Notes under the pieces: model-generated
Databases searched by the model: none
What the model saw: the letters and a program-made list of their open reading frames with translations, nothing else
What the model was told of the DNA's origin: nothing
In this document: one piece after another, positions 53,078-61,731 of the stretch
Layout of the letters: each line of letters opens with the position of its first letter
How positions within the stretch are numbered: the stretch's first letter is position 1
Made by a program: the position numbers and the translations under genes
NCBI RefSeq assembly: GCF_019203985.1
Contig: NZ_JAGSPD010000010.1
Location: 1-64,000 of the forward strand
Direction of reading: 5' to 3'
DNA from: Winogradskyella luteola
Lineage (GTDB): Bacteria; Bacteroidota; Bacteroidia; Flavobacteriales; Flavobacteriaceae
DNA: 64,000 bases

Positions 53078-53845
53078 ATGTCAGACAATCTAACAAGACT
53101 TAACAAATACCTTAGTGAAGCAGGCTATTGCTCACGTCGTGAGGCTGACCGCTTAATCGATGCCGGACGTGTAACCATTAATGACGTGATCCCAGAAATG
53201 GGGACCAAAGTAGCACCCGAAGATGTCGTTAAGGTTGATGGAGAAATTATTGGAGGGCGAAAAGAGGACTTTATCTATTTAGCATTTAACAAACCTGTAG
53301 GTATAGTTTGTACCACGGATACACGTGTAGAAAAAGATAACATCATCGATTACATTGATTACCCTAAGCGGATTTTCCCCATTGGTCGCTTAGACAAACC
53401 TAGTGAAGGCCTAATACTTTTAACCGATGATGGTGATATTGTCAATAAAATTCTTCGCGCTAGTAATAATCACGAAAAGGAGTATACAGTCACCGTTGAC
53501 AAGCCCATTTCCCAAACATTCATTCAACGTATGGCTGGAGGTATTTATATTGAAGAACTGGGAAAGCGTACCAAAAAATGCGAAGTCAAAAAAATTGATA
53601 AATACACGTTTAGCATTATTCTTACCCAAGGCTTAAATCGACAGATTCGTCGTATGTGCGAGTATTTAAACTATGAGGTACAAACACTAAAACGTGTGAG
53701 AATAATGAATATTAAACTCGATACACCTATTGGAAAATATCGAGAGCTTACCAAAGAAGAGTTTAAAACACTAAGCAAACTTATTAGTGATTCTAAAAAA
53801 ACCTTTGACCCTAAACAACCTACTTCGCGAAGGAAAAGACGTTAA
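53078..53845 (+). CDS. rluF: 23S rRNA pseudouridine synthase, RluF type
   Basis: Isomerises a uridine of 23S rRNA (U2604 in E. coli) to pseudouridine. The 255-aa protein has an S4 RNA-binding domain (LNKYLSEAGYCSRREADRLI, aa 8-60), then the RsuA-type catalytic domain with catalytic Asp106 in GRLDKPSEGLILL, NHEKEYTVTVDKPI and LTQGLNRQIRRMCEYLNYEV. Block-by-block similarity to E. coli RluF (for example HEKEY.VTVDKPI and LVQGLNRQIRRMCE) supports RluF over RluB or RsuA. A basic tail (SRRKRR) ends it. Confidence 0.93.
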   Translation: MSDNLTRLNKYLSEAGYCSRREADRLIDAGRVTINDVIPEMGTKVAPEDVVKVDGEIIGGRKEDFIYLAFNKPVGIVCTTDTRVEKDNIIDYIDYPKRIFPIGRLDKPSEGLILLTDDGDIVNKILRASNNHEKEYTVTVDKPISQTFIQRMAGGIYIEELGKRTKKCEVKKIDKYTFSIILTQGLNRQIRRMCEYLNYEVQTLKRVRIMNIKLDTPIGKYRELTKEEFKTLSKLISDSKKTFDPKQPTSRRKRR

Positions 53846-53907
53846 TTAAATCTTAATTATCCGACATGGTGAATTATCCTTATTAACTTTAAGGAAACTA
53901 ACTCATC

Positions 53908-54858
53908 ATGAAATTAATACTGCCTTTCCTATTACTATTTTCTGTCCTCAGTTTTTCTCAAAACGATTATTCCGTTTCTGACACTCATCCTTTTGGGTTA
54001 CCTAATCCTGAAGCACCAAAACAAATTAAAGATTTTGAAGGCTTAATCGGCAAATGCAATTGCAAATCTGTATCCAGAAAACAAGACCAATCTTGGGCAG
54101 ATCCTGTTGACATGACTTGGGAGTGGAAATACATAATGAATGGTATGGCAGTACAAGACGAAACTATAAAGTCTGACGGAAAGCATTCTGGTAGCATTCG
54201 TCAGTTTATAGCAGACAGCAGTAAATGGTACGTTCATTATTATTCTTCCAACTCACCTTCTACAACCTTGCCGACTTGGGAAGGGAGTAAAACCGATACT
54301 GGTAACATCGTCTTATATCGCAATCAAAAAGCACCTAATGGCATGGAAGGTTATTATAGATTAACATTTTATGATATAAACGACTCAGGTTATAAATGGA
54401 TTGGTGAATGGACTGACAAAACCGAAAAAGTCTCCTTTGCTACATGGAAAATTGATTGTAAAAGAGAGACAAAAACCGAATCAGATTTAGATATCATAAA
54501 GAAAAACACTTTGGCATTCTCAAAAGCCTATATGGATGGCGATATAAATACCTTAGTACATATGTACACAGAAGATGGTAAGATATTCCCCAACAATAGA
54601 AAAATTATGGCTGGTAAAACAGATTTATTGTCGTATTGGACCATTCCAGAGGGTGTTAAAATTCTTCATCACAAAGTAACCCCTTCCGAAATTAATATTG
54701 AAAATGACACAGCTTATGATTATGGGTATTACGAAGGAAAAACTCTAACTGAAGATAAAAAGGAAGTGTCTTGGCAAGGCAAGTACATTATAGTTTGGAA
54801 AAAAATTGACGGAGATTGGAAAATATACTTAGATATTTGGAATAATGTTATCAACTAA
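53908..54858 (+). CDS. Secreted two-domain protein (lipocalin-like DUF1579-type plus NTF2-like)
   Basis: A 316-aa protein with a signal peptide (MKLILPFLLLFSVLSFSQ). Domain 1 (aa 40-190) shows the beta pattern of DUF1579-type lipocalin-like domains (FEGLIGKCNCKSVSR, WEWKYIMNGMAVQDETI, YRLTFYDINDSGYKWIGEWT). Domain 2 (aa 195-316) is an NTF2/SnoaL-like fold typical of DUF4440-type proteins (KNTLAFSKAYMDGDINTLVH, YTEDGKIFPNNRKIMAGKTD, GKYIIVWKKIDGDWKIYLDI). Ligand unknown. The membrane AraC regulator gene follows 70 bases later and a second protein with the same domain 1 type is encoded at 57.3 kb. Confidence 0.85.
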   Translation: MKLILPFLLLFSVLSFSQNDYSVSDTHPFGLPNPEAPKQIKDFEGLIGKCNCKSVSRKQDQSWADPVDMTWEWKYIMNGMAVQDETIKSDGKHSGSIRQFIADSSKWYVHYYSSNSPSTTLPTWEGSKTDTGNIVLYRNQKAPNGMEGYYRLTFYDINDSGYKWIGEWTDKTEKVSFATWKIDCKRETKTESDLDIIKKNTLAFSKAYMDGDINTLVHMYTEDGKIFPNNRKIMAGKTDLLSYWTIPEGVKILHHKVTPSEINIENDTAYDYGYYEGKTLTEDKKEVSWQGKYIIVWKKIDGDWKIYLDIWNNVIN

Positions 54859-54928
54859 CACAAAACGGTTTTAGTAAATATTTATAATTCTATACTTTAG
54901 TAAGTGTCATTTACTTACATTGTTTAAC

Positions 54929-56020
54929 ATGCAACAAACACCGTCTTTTGATACATGGACTTCTGGATTTCTATTTGCAGTTGCTATGGGGGTTTTTCTA
55001 TTCTTCATTTTAATAGCAAATAGGCAAAAACGTAATTATCCTATTGCATTTTTAGTATTATCCTTTTCAACCATTTTGTTTTGTTACGTGCTCTATTGGA
55101 CAAGATACCATACAGTCATAACTTACCTAAATTCGCTTCAGTTTATCGGGTATTATTCAATTGGCCCATTACTTTATTTATATATACTGAAATTGTATAA
55201 CAAGGAAATGAAATACCCCATCATTCATTTTGCACTCAGTTTTCTGTGTGTAGGGCTAACACTCATTATCTGGTCTCGATTCTTATTTAGCCACAAACTG
55301 CGATTGGCCCCAATATTTAGTTTATTGTCAAACTATATTTTAATCATGGCTCACTTGGCATTTTATTTTTTTCTAATGCTTATGGTCATCAAAAAGAATC
55401 GAGATGTAAAAACCGAATTCCAAAAAATACGCTATAGGTGGTCAAAAATTTTATTATTGCTTTATACGCTTTTCTTATGCGCTTATATCTCTTATTATAT
55501 ATTGGTCAACTTTTCATTCTTCAATAACCAGTGGGATTATATGATATCCATTTCCATGTCTATCGCCATATATACGATTGGTTACTTTGTATATAAAGAA
55601 CCACAAATTTTTGATGGTGAGTTCTTTGTTCAGTTGTTTCTACCAATTAAAAATAAAGAGGATAGTTTTGAAGACAATCTAATAAACGAATTTTATGATA
55701 ATCTTATTAGTTATATAGAGCGCGAAAAACCATTTAAAGATAATGAGCTTAGATTAGCTAATCTAGCAGATAAAGTTGGCTACTCGACACATTTGTTATC
55801 TAAAATCATCAATAAAAAGTCAAGGAAAAATTTTAATCATTTTATAAATGACTATAGATTGTTGGAAGCTGAAAAATTACTTTCAGATAGTAAAGATCTA
55901 AGTATAAAAAGCATCTACTTCGATGTTGGTTTTAATAACAAAGTTACATTTTACAAAGCCTTTAAAGAAAAGCACAATTGTACACCAACACAATTTAAAA
56001 CCAAAAATAAAATTAGGTAA
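54929..56020 (+). CDS. Membrane-bound AraC-type transcriptional regulator
   Basis: A 363-aa protein starting at the ATG at 54929 (MQQTPSFDTW); a TTG three codons earlier is also in frame. The N-terminal 215 residues form about seven membrane helices (FLFAVAMGVFLFFILIANR, PIAFLVLSFSTILFCYVLYW, PLLYLYILKLYNK and so on). The C-terminal 110 residues form an AraC HTH pair (DNELRLANLADKVGYSTHLL; SIKSIYFDVGFNNKVTFYKA; ending KEKHNCTPTQFKTK). Such proteins sense a membrane or outside signal and act on DNA while membrane-bound. The surrounding three secreted-protein genes are the natural candidates for its targets. Confidence 0.92.
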   Translation: MQQTPSFDTWTSGFLFAVAMGVFLFFILIANRQKRNYPIAFLVLSFSTILFCYVLYWTRYHTVITYLNSLQFIGYYSIGPLLYLYILKLYNKEMKYPIIHFALSFLCVGLTLIIWSRFLFSHKLRLAPIFSLLSNYILIMAHLAFYFFLMLMVIKKNRDVKTEFQKIRYRWSKILLLLYTLFLCAYISYYILVNFSFFNNQWDYMISISMSIAIYTIGYFVYKEPQIFDGEFFVQLFLPIKNKEDSFEDNLINEFYDNLISYIEREKPFKDNELRLANLADKVGYSTHLLSKIINKKSRKNFNHFINDYRLLEAEKLLSDSKDLSIKSIYFDVGFNNKVTFYKAFKEKHNCTPTQFKTKNKIR

Positions 56021-56091
56021 GTTTTTATAATTGCGAACTAAGGATTGGAGATTTTCATATTGTTTTAAAATAAATTAAAACGTGAAAAACT

Positions 56092-57285
56092 ATGAAAAAA
56101 ACTACATTCAACTCATTACTTGGCATTGTCTTTATTTTACTACCTATTTTTTCATTAGCTCAGCTACCTGAAGGATCTTATCTTTTAGTGAGTGATATTA
56201 CAGCTAATGTCACGCCTTCTTCCGATTATAAAATTTTGAAGTTTGACAACAATGGTGAGAATGGCGAGCTTTTTACAAATGTCGAATTATCATGGCCTCA
56301 AGATATACTAATAGCAAATATCCCCAATGAAGGTCATCGTGTATTAGTTTCAAACTTATTCAGTGGAAAAATTACAAAATATGATCTCGATGGAAATTAT
56401 GTCGGCGATTTCGCTACAGGAATAGGCGGTCCAACTCGAATGCATATAAGGAATAATGAACTTTATGTTTTACAATGGTTCAATCAATTCACGCCAGAAT
56501 TTGTACTGCGATATTCACTCGATGGTACACCTTTAAGTAACTTTACGAGTACGGGAACACCGCTTAGTATCGGCATAGATTGGGACGCCGCCGATAACAT
56601 GTACCTAAGTTCGTATGGACGACCATCATTTAATGGCAACCCTGCCATTCCACCGCAAGTCCATAAATTCAACAGCCTTGGTGAATTCGAATCTGTTTTT
56701 ATATCGGAATCCGATCTCGTTGGACCGACAAATATTTGGTTTGACAAATTGGGAAGCGGAGATCTTTGGGTTATTGACTATAACAATAACTCTGTAAAAC
56801 GTTTTGACAGTGAAGGTAATTTGATTGGCACCATAATTACTGGCCTCAGCACTCCAGAGGGAGTTGCTTTCTTAGAAAACGGAAATTTTTTAATAGGAAA
56901 CGGCACTACCGGACTCATCAAAATGTATGATAATAATGGAACTTTTATTGAAGATTTTATAGATGCCCAAGCTTCGCTTGCAGCCAACCTCATCAATACC
57001 AACGCATTCTATATCACACCTGCGACCTTATCACTGCCCGAATTGGTCAAAAAAAAGATGTCCTTTTTATTCCCAACGATTGGAAATAAATTCACTTTCG
57101 ATGCCAATATTGTCAATGCCAACGATAACATTATATTTAATGATTTAAGTGGAAGACAATTGGAAAATATAGAACTAGATAATTCAATGGAATGGATTCC
57201 TAGTAACTATGATGATGGGATTTACTTTATTTCTGTAATATCTGGAGAAAAGAAAATCATTCAAAAAATAATACTAAAGAATTAA
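56092..57285 (+). CDS. Secreted NHL/beta-propeller protein with T9SS type A sorting domain
   Basis: A 397-aa protein with a signal peptide (to about LAQ, aa 22-24) and a beta-propeller of NHL/SMP-30-like repeats (aa 30-310): ILKFDNNGENGELF, ITKYDLDGNYVGDFATGIGG, LWVIDYNNNSVKRFDSEGN, GLSTPEGVAFLENGNFLIG. The last 75 residues form a type A T9SS sorting domain (IFNDLSGRQLENIELDNS, YDDGIYFISVISG, QKIILKN). The protein should be exported through the T9SS to the surface or medium. It begins 72 bases after the AraC gene, and the next gene follows after 3 bases. Ligand or enzymatic activity unknown. Confidence 0.9.
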   Translation: MKKTTFNSLLGIVFILLPIFSLAQLPEGSYLLVSDITANVTPSSDYKILKFDNNGENGELFTNVELSWPQDILIANIPNEGHRVLVSNLFSGKITKYDLDGNYVGDFATGIGGPTRMHIRNNELYVLQWFNQFTPEFVLRYSLDGTPLSNFTSTGTPLSIGIDWDAADNMYLSSYGRPSFNGNPAIPPQVHKFNSLGEFESVFISESDLVGPTNIWFDKLGSGDLWVIDYNNNSVKRFDSEGNLIGTIITGLSTPEGVAFLENGNFLIGNGTTGLIKMYDNNGTFIEDFIDAQASLAANLINTNAFYITPATLSLPELVKKKMSFLFPTIGNKFTFDANIVNANDNIIFNDLSGRQLENIELDNSMEWIPSNYDDGIYFISVISGEKKIIQKIILKN

Positions 57286-57288
57286 ATT

Positions 57289-58164
57289 ATGAAAAAAAAA
57301 ATCACTTTCCTTCTGCTCGGTATTTTTTATCAATTCATTTTTGCTCAAAATAATAACCCTTATCAACCCGACTTTAGAAACGAAGACTTTGGAAAGGTAA
57401 TCGAAACTGCCAAAAAGCAGTTAAAAATAAATTCTAAAGATTCAATGGCTAATTATTACATGGCCTTTAGTTATGCAAACTTAAAGCAACACAAAAAAGC
57501 TATTGAGAACTTTGAAATTGCAAAGAAAAGTGGATTAAAAGGACCTTATGTACTACTGTGGCTGGCAAAAAGTTATGTCGCAGAAAACGATAATGAAAAG
57601 GCGCTTAGAGAACTTGAAGCATTAGACAGTTTACAGGTAGGTTTTTCGCGTCAATTAGATGACGCTATATTTAATTCGCTCAGAGATAACGAACGTTTTA
57701 AAACCATTAGCAAAAACATGTACAAACGCGCCAATCCTTGTAAGTTTGACGAAAATTATAGAAAATTTGATTTTTGGTTTGGTGAATGGGAGGTGTATTC
57801 GCAAGGTCAGAAAATTGCTGAAAGCAGTATTACAAACACCAATGGAGACTGTGGCATTTTAGAAAACTGGCGACCAACAAATAGTAATGGGGGAAACTCT
57901 ATAAGCTATTATGATTCTACAGATAAAAAATGGAAACAAAACTGGGTAGCTAACGGTAGTGTAAGTCATTACGAAGAACCCGAAAACTATAAAGATGGTA
58001 ATATGCAACTAATTGCGAAGAGTGATAACGTTTGGTACAAAATGGTTTACACTCGTAACGAAGCAGAAGATACTGTGAGACAAACTTTAGAATCTAGTAC
58101 CGATGAAGGAGAGACTTGGACTATATCGTTCAATGGATTATATAAAAGAAAACAGAAAGATTGA
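57289..58164 (+). CDS. Secreted TPR plus lipocalin-like (DUF1579-type) protein
   Basis: A 291-aa protein with a signal peptide (MKKKITFLLLGIFYQFIFAQ). The N-terminal part (aa 30-130) has TPR-like helices (AKKQLKINSKDSMANYYMAF, HKKAIENFEIAKKSGLKG, NEKALRELEALDSL). The C-terminal part (aa 150-285) is a DUF1579-type lipocalin-like domain (FDFWFGEWEVYSQGQKIAES, DCGILENWRP, ISYYDSTDKKWKQNWV). The same domain type occurs in the 53.9-kb gene, suggesting related ligands. It follows the propeller gene after 3 bases; a terminator ends the unit. Confidence 0.85.
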   Translation: MKKKITFLLLGIFYQFIFAQNNNPYQPDFRNEDFGKVIETAKKQLKINSKDSMANYYMAFSYANLKQHKKAIENFEIAKKSGLKGPYVLLWLAKSYVAENDNEKALRELEALDSLQVGFSRQLDDAIFNSLRDNERFKTISKNMYKRANPCKFDENYRKFDFWFGEWEVYSQGQKIAESSITNTNGDCGILENWRPTNSNGGNSISYYDSTDKKWKQNWVANGSVSHYEEPENYKDGNMQLIAKSDNVWYKMVYTRNEAEDTVRQTLESSTDEGETWTISFNGLYKRKQKD

Positions 58165-58193
58165 TTGATGGTTAGATTGATTTTTTGTTATGG

Positions 58194-58227
58194 CTTGCTA
58201 AAATTCTATGTTTTAGCAAGTCTTTTT
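58194..58227 (+). terminator. Rho-independent terminator of the AraC-linked cluster
   Basis: 10-bp stem CTTGCTAAAA / TTTTAGCAAG (58194-58203 with 58211-58220), 7-base loop, then TCTTTTT. Confidence 0.9.
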
Positions 58228-58288
58228 AATTTTGGATGAATTGAAATCTTATTTTGATTATATTTAAATCAGCAATCAATCCATTATT

Positions 58289-58711
58289 ATGTCCAGGATT
58301 ACCCCATTTCATTTAGCAATTCCTGTTTCTAATTTAGCAGAATGCCGGAATTTTTATACCCATATTTTAAATTTTGAAGAAGGTCGAAGTAGTGACCATT
58401 GGGTAGATTATAACTTTTTTGGACACCAACTTGTTATACACTACAAACCTAAAGCCAAAGGGGATAATCATACCAATGCCGTAGATGGAAAAGATGTGCC
58501 TGTTCCACATTTTGGTGTAGTTTTGCCATGGAACACTTTTGAAGAATTTGCAGATTTACTAAAATCCAAGGACATCAAATTTATTATAGAACCTTATATA
58601 CGTTTTGAAGGACAAGTTGGTGAGCAAGCCACCATGTTTTTTAAAGATCCATCTGGCAATGCCTTAGAATTTAAAGCCTTTAAAGACATCGGGCAGTTAT
58701 TTGCCAAATAG
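58289..58711 (+). CDS. VOC-superfamily (glyoxalase/dioxygenase fold) protein
   Basis: A 140-aa single-domain protein of the vicinal oxygen chelate superfamily: [19 protein letters not shown] with His8, [16 protein letters not shown] with His near aa 52, [18 protein letters not shown] and the C-terminal [17 protein letters not shown] with Glu. His and Glu ligands are present, so a metal site is likely. The substrate is not readable; the pattern is that of stand-alone glyoxalase-like proteins rather than GloA. It stands alone, convergent with folD. Confidence 0.88.
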   Translation: MSRITPFHLAIPVSNLAECRNFYTHILNFEEGRSSDHWVDYNFFGHQLVIHYKPKAKGDNHTNAVDGKDVPVPHFGVVLPWNTFEEFADLLKSKDIKFIIEPYIRFEGQVGEQATMFFKDPSGNALEFKAFKDIGQLFAK

Positions 58712-58759
58712 CCTCTACTGCACAAAAAATAATGTACCACAGAGAAAAGATAAAACCAA

Positions 58760-59644
58760 CTATCTATTATGGAGTCTATGCTGTTCTCTTGCCAACAACG
58801 TATTCTTTAATAACATAGCAATGGTCATAGGCCCTACACCGCCTGGAACAGGTGTTATGTAACTTGCCTTTTTACTTACGTTTTCAAAATCAACATCACC
58901 AGTAATATAGTAGCCTTTTTCAGAATCATCTGGTACACGTGTAATACCAACATCAATAACAACAGCATCATCCTTTACCATCTCTGCTTTTAGAAAATTT
59001 GGTATCCCTAAAGCTGAAATTACAATATCAGCTTGCGAAGTAATTTGGGTGATATTTTTTGTATGGCTATGTGTTAGAGTTACTGTTGAGTTTCCAGGAA
59101 ATCCCTTACGCCCCATTAGAATACTCATAGGACGACCAACAATGTGAGAACGGCCAATGACGACCGTATGCTTTCCTTTGGTTTCCACACCGTAACGATC
59201 TATAAGTTCTAAAATCCCAAATGGGGTTGCAGGTATAAAGGTTGACATGTCTAGAGCCATCTTTCCAAAATTTGTCGGATGAAATCCATCTACATCTTTA
59301 TCTGGATGCACAGCCATTAATACTTTTTGCGTATTAATTTGTGGAGGTAATGGCAACTGAATAATAAAGCCGTCTATATCGTCATTATCATTTAATTCCT
59401 CTATTTTATCAAGCAGTTCTATTTCGCTAGTTGTGTTTGGAAGACGTACCATTGTAGATTCAAAACCAACACGTTCACAAGCTCTTACCTTACTGCCAAC
59501 ATAAGTTAAACTCGCCCCATCATTACCAACGATTACAGCAGCAAGATGTGGTACTTTTTCACCGTTGGACTTCATTTTATCAACTTCGGCCTTTATTTCG
59601 TCTTTAATATCCTTGCTGGTTTTTCTTCCGTCTAAAATTGTCAT
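58760..59644 (-). CDS. folD: Bifunctional methylene-THF dehydrogenase / methenyl-THF cyclohydrolase
   Basis: Interconverts 5,10-methylene-, methenyl- and 10-formyl-tetrahydrofolate, feeding formyl groups to purH; cytosolic. The 294-aa protein has the substrate-binding YVGSKVRACERVGF with the catalytic Lys, IDGFIIQLPLPPQ, DGFHPTNFGKMAL, the cofactor loop VVIGRSHIVGRPMSILM, and PVPGGVGPMTIAMLL. It is on the same strand as ffh, which lies just upstream with an S23 gene inserted between them. Confidence 0.97.
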   Translation of the reverse strand: MTILDGRKTSKDIKDEIKAEVDKMKSNGEKVPHLAAVIVGNDGASLTYVGSKVRACERVGFESTMVRLPNTTSEIELLDKIEELNDNDDIDGFIIQLPLPPQINTQKVLMAVHPDKDVDGFHPTNFGKMALDMSTFIPATPFGILELIDRYGVETKGKHTVVIGRSHIVGRPMSILMGRKGFPGNSTVTLTHSHTKNITQITSQADIVISALGIPNFLKAEMVKDDAVVIDVGITRVPDDSEKGYYITGDVDFENVSKKASYITPVPGGVGPMTIAMLLKNTLLAREQHRLHNR

Positions 59645-59655
59645 GCTTTAATTAG

Positions 59656-59683
59656 TTTTCAGTCACAGTCGCAGTATTCAGTT
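59656..59683. repeat. CAGT-type repeat tract, folD side of the S23 gene
   Basis: TTTTCAGTCACAGTCGCAGT followed by ATTCAGTT: five CAGT units in 28 bases. Similar tracts lie on the other side of the S23 gene (inverted) and before ffh. CAGTATTCAGTT (59672-59683) recurs exactly at 61442-61453. Confidence 0.7.
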
Positions 59684-59685
59684 AC

Positions 59686-60057
59686 TTACTCTTCCTTTAC
59701 TCCGAATTTGTCTGGATTATTAATCATATAATTTATTAATTTACCTATCTCTATGGCTTGATTAGATAAATCTCTATATACATTCTCTGAAATATATTGA
59801 CATTCTAATGCAAAATCTAACCAAGTGGATGTTTCAGAATTTTCACCGTCAGAATCTGTTAACTTAGTAATAAAATGTCTAGGATATTTTCTCTTTCTAT
59901 ATGCTTCGGCAATGTTGGCATTTACAGAACGAGAATTTCTTCTTATTTGGTCAGTTAACGGATAAGTCTCCTCCTTTGGAAATGATTTTGAAATTTCAAA
60001 AATTGACATGGCTAAATCAAAACCTTTTTGATAAGCTAGTAATTTTTTGAAATCCAT
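59686..60057 (-). CDS. Four-helix-bundle protein, S23 (23S rRNA intervening-sequence) family
   Basis: A 123-aa all-helical protein of the S23 family: FKKLLAYQKGFDLAMSIFEI, SFPKEETYPLTDQIRRNSRS, VNANIAEAYRKRKYPRHFI and ALECQYISENVYRDLSNQ. The family was named for proteins encoded in intervening sequences of 23S rRNA genes, where some bind RNA; many stand-alone copies exist in Bacteroidota. No rRNA is near. It lies between ffh and folD, with CAGT/ACTG tracts on both sides, which suggests it moved in as a unit. Biochemical role unknown. Confidence 0.9.
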   Translation of the reverse strand: MDFKKLLAYQKGFDLAMSIFEISKSFPKEETYPLTDQIRRNSRSVNANIAEAYRKRKYPRHFITKLTDSDGENSETSTWLDFALECQYISENVYRDLSNQAIEIGKLINYMINNPDKFGVKEE

Positions 60058-60075
60058 ATATTTTTATTTCTAATT

Positions 60076-60096
60076 CTGTAAACTGAGACTGAGACC
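60076..60096. repeat. ACTG-type repeat tract, ffh side of the S23 gene
   Basis: CTGTAAACTGAGACTGAGAC then C, i.e. ACTGAG repeated. It is in inverted orientation to the tract at 59656-59683, so the two could pair around the S23 gene. Confidence 0.65.
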
Positions 60097-60104
60097 GCCA
60101 ACTT

Positions 60105-61436
60105 CTAACGTGGCATGTTCTTCATGGCCTGCATCATACGCTTTCCGCCTCCACCTTGCATCATCTTCATCATCTTGCTCATTTGGGTAAACTGTTTCAA
60201 TAATTGGTTGACTTCTTGTACAGATGTACCTGATCCTTTACCGATTCGTTTTTTACGGCTAGAATTGATTATTGATGGATTAGAACGTTCTGCTGGGGTC
60301 ATTGAATGGATAATGGCTTCAATGCCCTTAAAGGCATCATCATCAATATCAATATCTTTCATCATTTTACCAGCACCAGGTATCATTCCGATAAGATCTT
60401 TCATGTTACCCATTTTCTTAATTTGTTGAATCTGCTTTAGAAAATCATCGAATCCGAATTGATTTTTAGCAATCTTCTTTTGAAGTTTACGTGCTTCCTC
60501 TTCATCAAATTGTTCTTGGGCACGTTCTACAAGCGATACAACATCTCCCATTCCCAAGATACGATCTGCCATACGTGATGGATAGAAGACGTCAATCGCT
60601 TCCATTTTTTCACCTGTACCAATAAATTTAATAGGTTTATTAACTACCGATTTAATAGAAATTGCAGCACCACCTCTGGTATCACCGTCTAACTTAGTAA
60701 GAATAACACCATCAAAATTTAAAATATCGTTAAAAGCTTTTGCGGTATTTACAGCATCTTGACCCGTCATAGAATCTACAACAAACAATGTTTCTTGTGG
60801 CTGAATGGCTTTATGAATATTTGAAATTTCTGTCATCATAGCCTCATCTACAGCCAAACGACCAGCAGTATCTATAATAACTACATTAAACCCATTGGCC
60901 TTTGCGTACGCAACACCTGCTTTTGCAATGGCAACAGGATCGTTGTTGTCTTTGTCACTGTATACTTCAACGTTAATTTGATCACCTACCACGTGCAATT
61001 GATCTATCGCTGCAGGACGATATACATCACAAGCTACCAATAACGGTTTCTTTGTTTTTTTGTTTTTAAGATAGTTGGCGAGTTTACCTGAGAATGTGGT
61101 TTTACCAGATCCCTGTAAACCAGACATTAAAATTACACTTGGATTACCCGAAAGGTTGATGCCTTCTGCATCTCCTCCCATAAGCTCAGTTAATTCGTCC
61201 TTAACGATTTTAACCATTAACTGACCTGGTTGAAGTGTGGTCAATACATTTTGACCTAAAGCTTTCTCTTTAACTTTATTAGTAAATTGTTTTGCAATTT
61301 TAAAGTTAACATCGGCATCTAAAAGCGCACGTCTCACTTCCTTTAAAGTTTCGGCTACATTGACCTCTGTAATGCTGCCATGACCTTTAAGAACATGTAA
61401 CGCTTTATCTAACTTATCACTTAAATTATTGAACAT
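60105..61436 (-). CDS. ffh: Signal recognition particle protein Ffh
   Basis: The SRP GTPase that binds signal sequences and targets ribosomes to the inner membrane. The 443-aa protein has the N domain (aa 1-90), the G domain with G1 GLQGSGKTT (aa 106-114), ACDVYRPAAIDQL, IIDTAGRLAVDE, TKLDGDTRGGAA and the insert GTGEKMEAIDVFYP, and the methionine-rich M domain (aa 300-443) ending with the Met/Gly run MSKMMKMMQGGGGKRMM. A CAGT-type repeat tract lies immediately 5' of the start codon. folD lies downstream past the S23 gene. Confidence 0.98.
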   Translation of the reverse strand: MFNNLSDKLDKALHVLKGHGSITEVNVAETLKEVRRALLDADVNFKIAKQFTNKVKEKALGQNVLTTLQPGQLMVKIVKDELTELMGGDAEGINLSGNPSVILMSGLQGSGKTTFSGKLANYLKNKKTKKPLLVACDVYRPAAIDQLHVVGDQINVEVYSDKDNNDPVAIAKAGVAYAKANGFNVVIIDTAGRLAVDEAMMTEISNIHKAIQPQETLFVVDSMTGQDAVNTAKAFNDILNFDGVILTKLDGDTRGGAAISIKSVVNKPIKFIGTGEKMEAIDVFYPSRMADRILGMGDVVSLVERAQEQFDEEEARKLQKKIAKNQFGFDDFLKQIQQIKKMGNMKDLIGMIPGAGKMMKDIDIDDDAFKGIEAIIHSMTPAERSNPSIINSSRKKRIGKGSGTSVQEVNQLLKQFTQMSKMMKMMQGGGGKRMMQAMKNMPR

Positions 61437-61440
61437 ATTT

Positions 61441-61477
61441 TCAGTATTCAGTTTTCAGTCTGCAAGTAAGCAGTCTG
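61441..61477. repeat. CAGT-type repeat tract immediately 5' of ffh
   Basis: TCAGTATTCAGTTTTCAGTC followed by TGC, then CAGTCTG at 61471-61477. It shares CAGTATTCAGTT exactly with the tract beside the S23 gene and occupies the ffh leader region. Confidence 0.65.
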
Positions 61478-61585
61478 TTTATTTTTTTATAGGATGCAAA
61501 TTTAAGAATTTAAGAGAGATAAACGAATGTGATATTTATAATTCTATACTTGTAATTTTAGGAATTATATAAGAATTAGACTTTC

Positions 61586-61684
61586 AGCGGGATTATTGCA
61601 GCTTGCAATTTTCAGTAAGGTTTACGGATTGCTAAAAATCAAAAAAATAAATTTAATACTAGATATCTCTCTCTAGCGGGATTA
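61586..61684. repeat. Short direct repeats in the ffh upstream gap
   Basis: AGCGGGATTA occurs at 61586-61595 and 61675-61684, each followed at variable distance by TTGCTAAAAA. They lie in the 345-base gap 61437-61781, which has no gene; it otherwise holds the ffh-side repeat tract and the terminator below. Confidence 0.4.
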
Positions 61685-61689
61685 GTTTT

Positions 61690-61731
61690 GCTAAAAAAGA
61701 AAAGAGCTGCCTAGCGGTTGGCAACCCTCTT
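61690..61731 (-). terminator. Probable terminator of the acidic repeat gene
   Basis: On the minus strand AAGAG..GTTGCC / GGCAG..CTCTT forms an imperfect hairpin (61702-61731) followed by TTTTCTTTTTTAG. It lies about 50 bases past the stop. Confidence 0.6.

Noticed and set aside
59686..60057. S23 gene as part of a 23S rRNA intervening sequence
   Set aside because: No rRNA sequence is present on either side; ffh and folD flank it.
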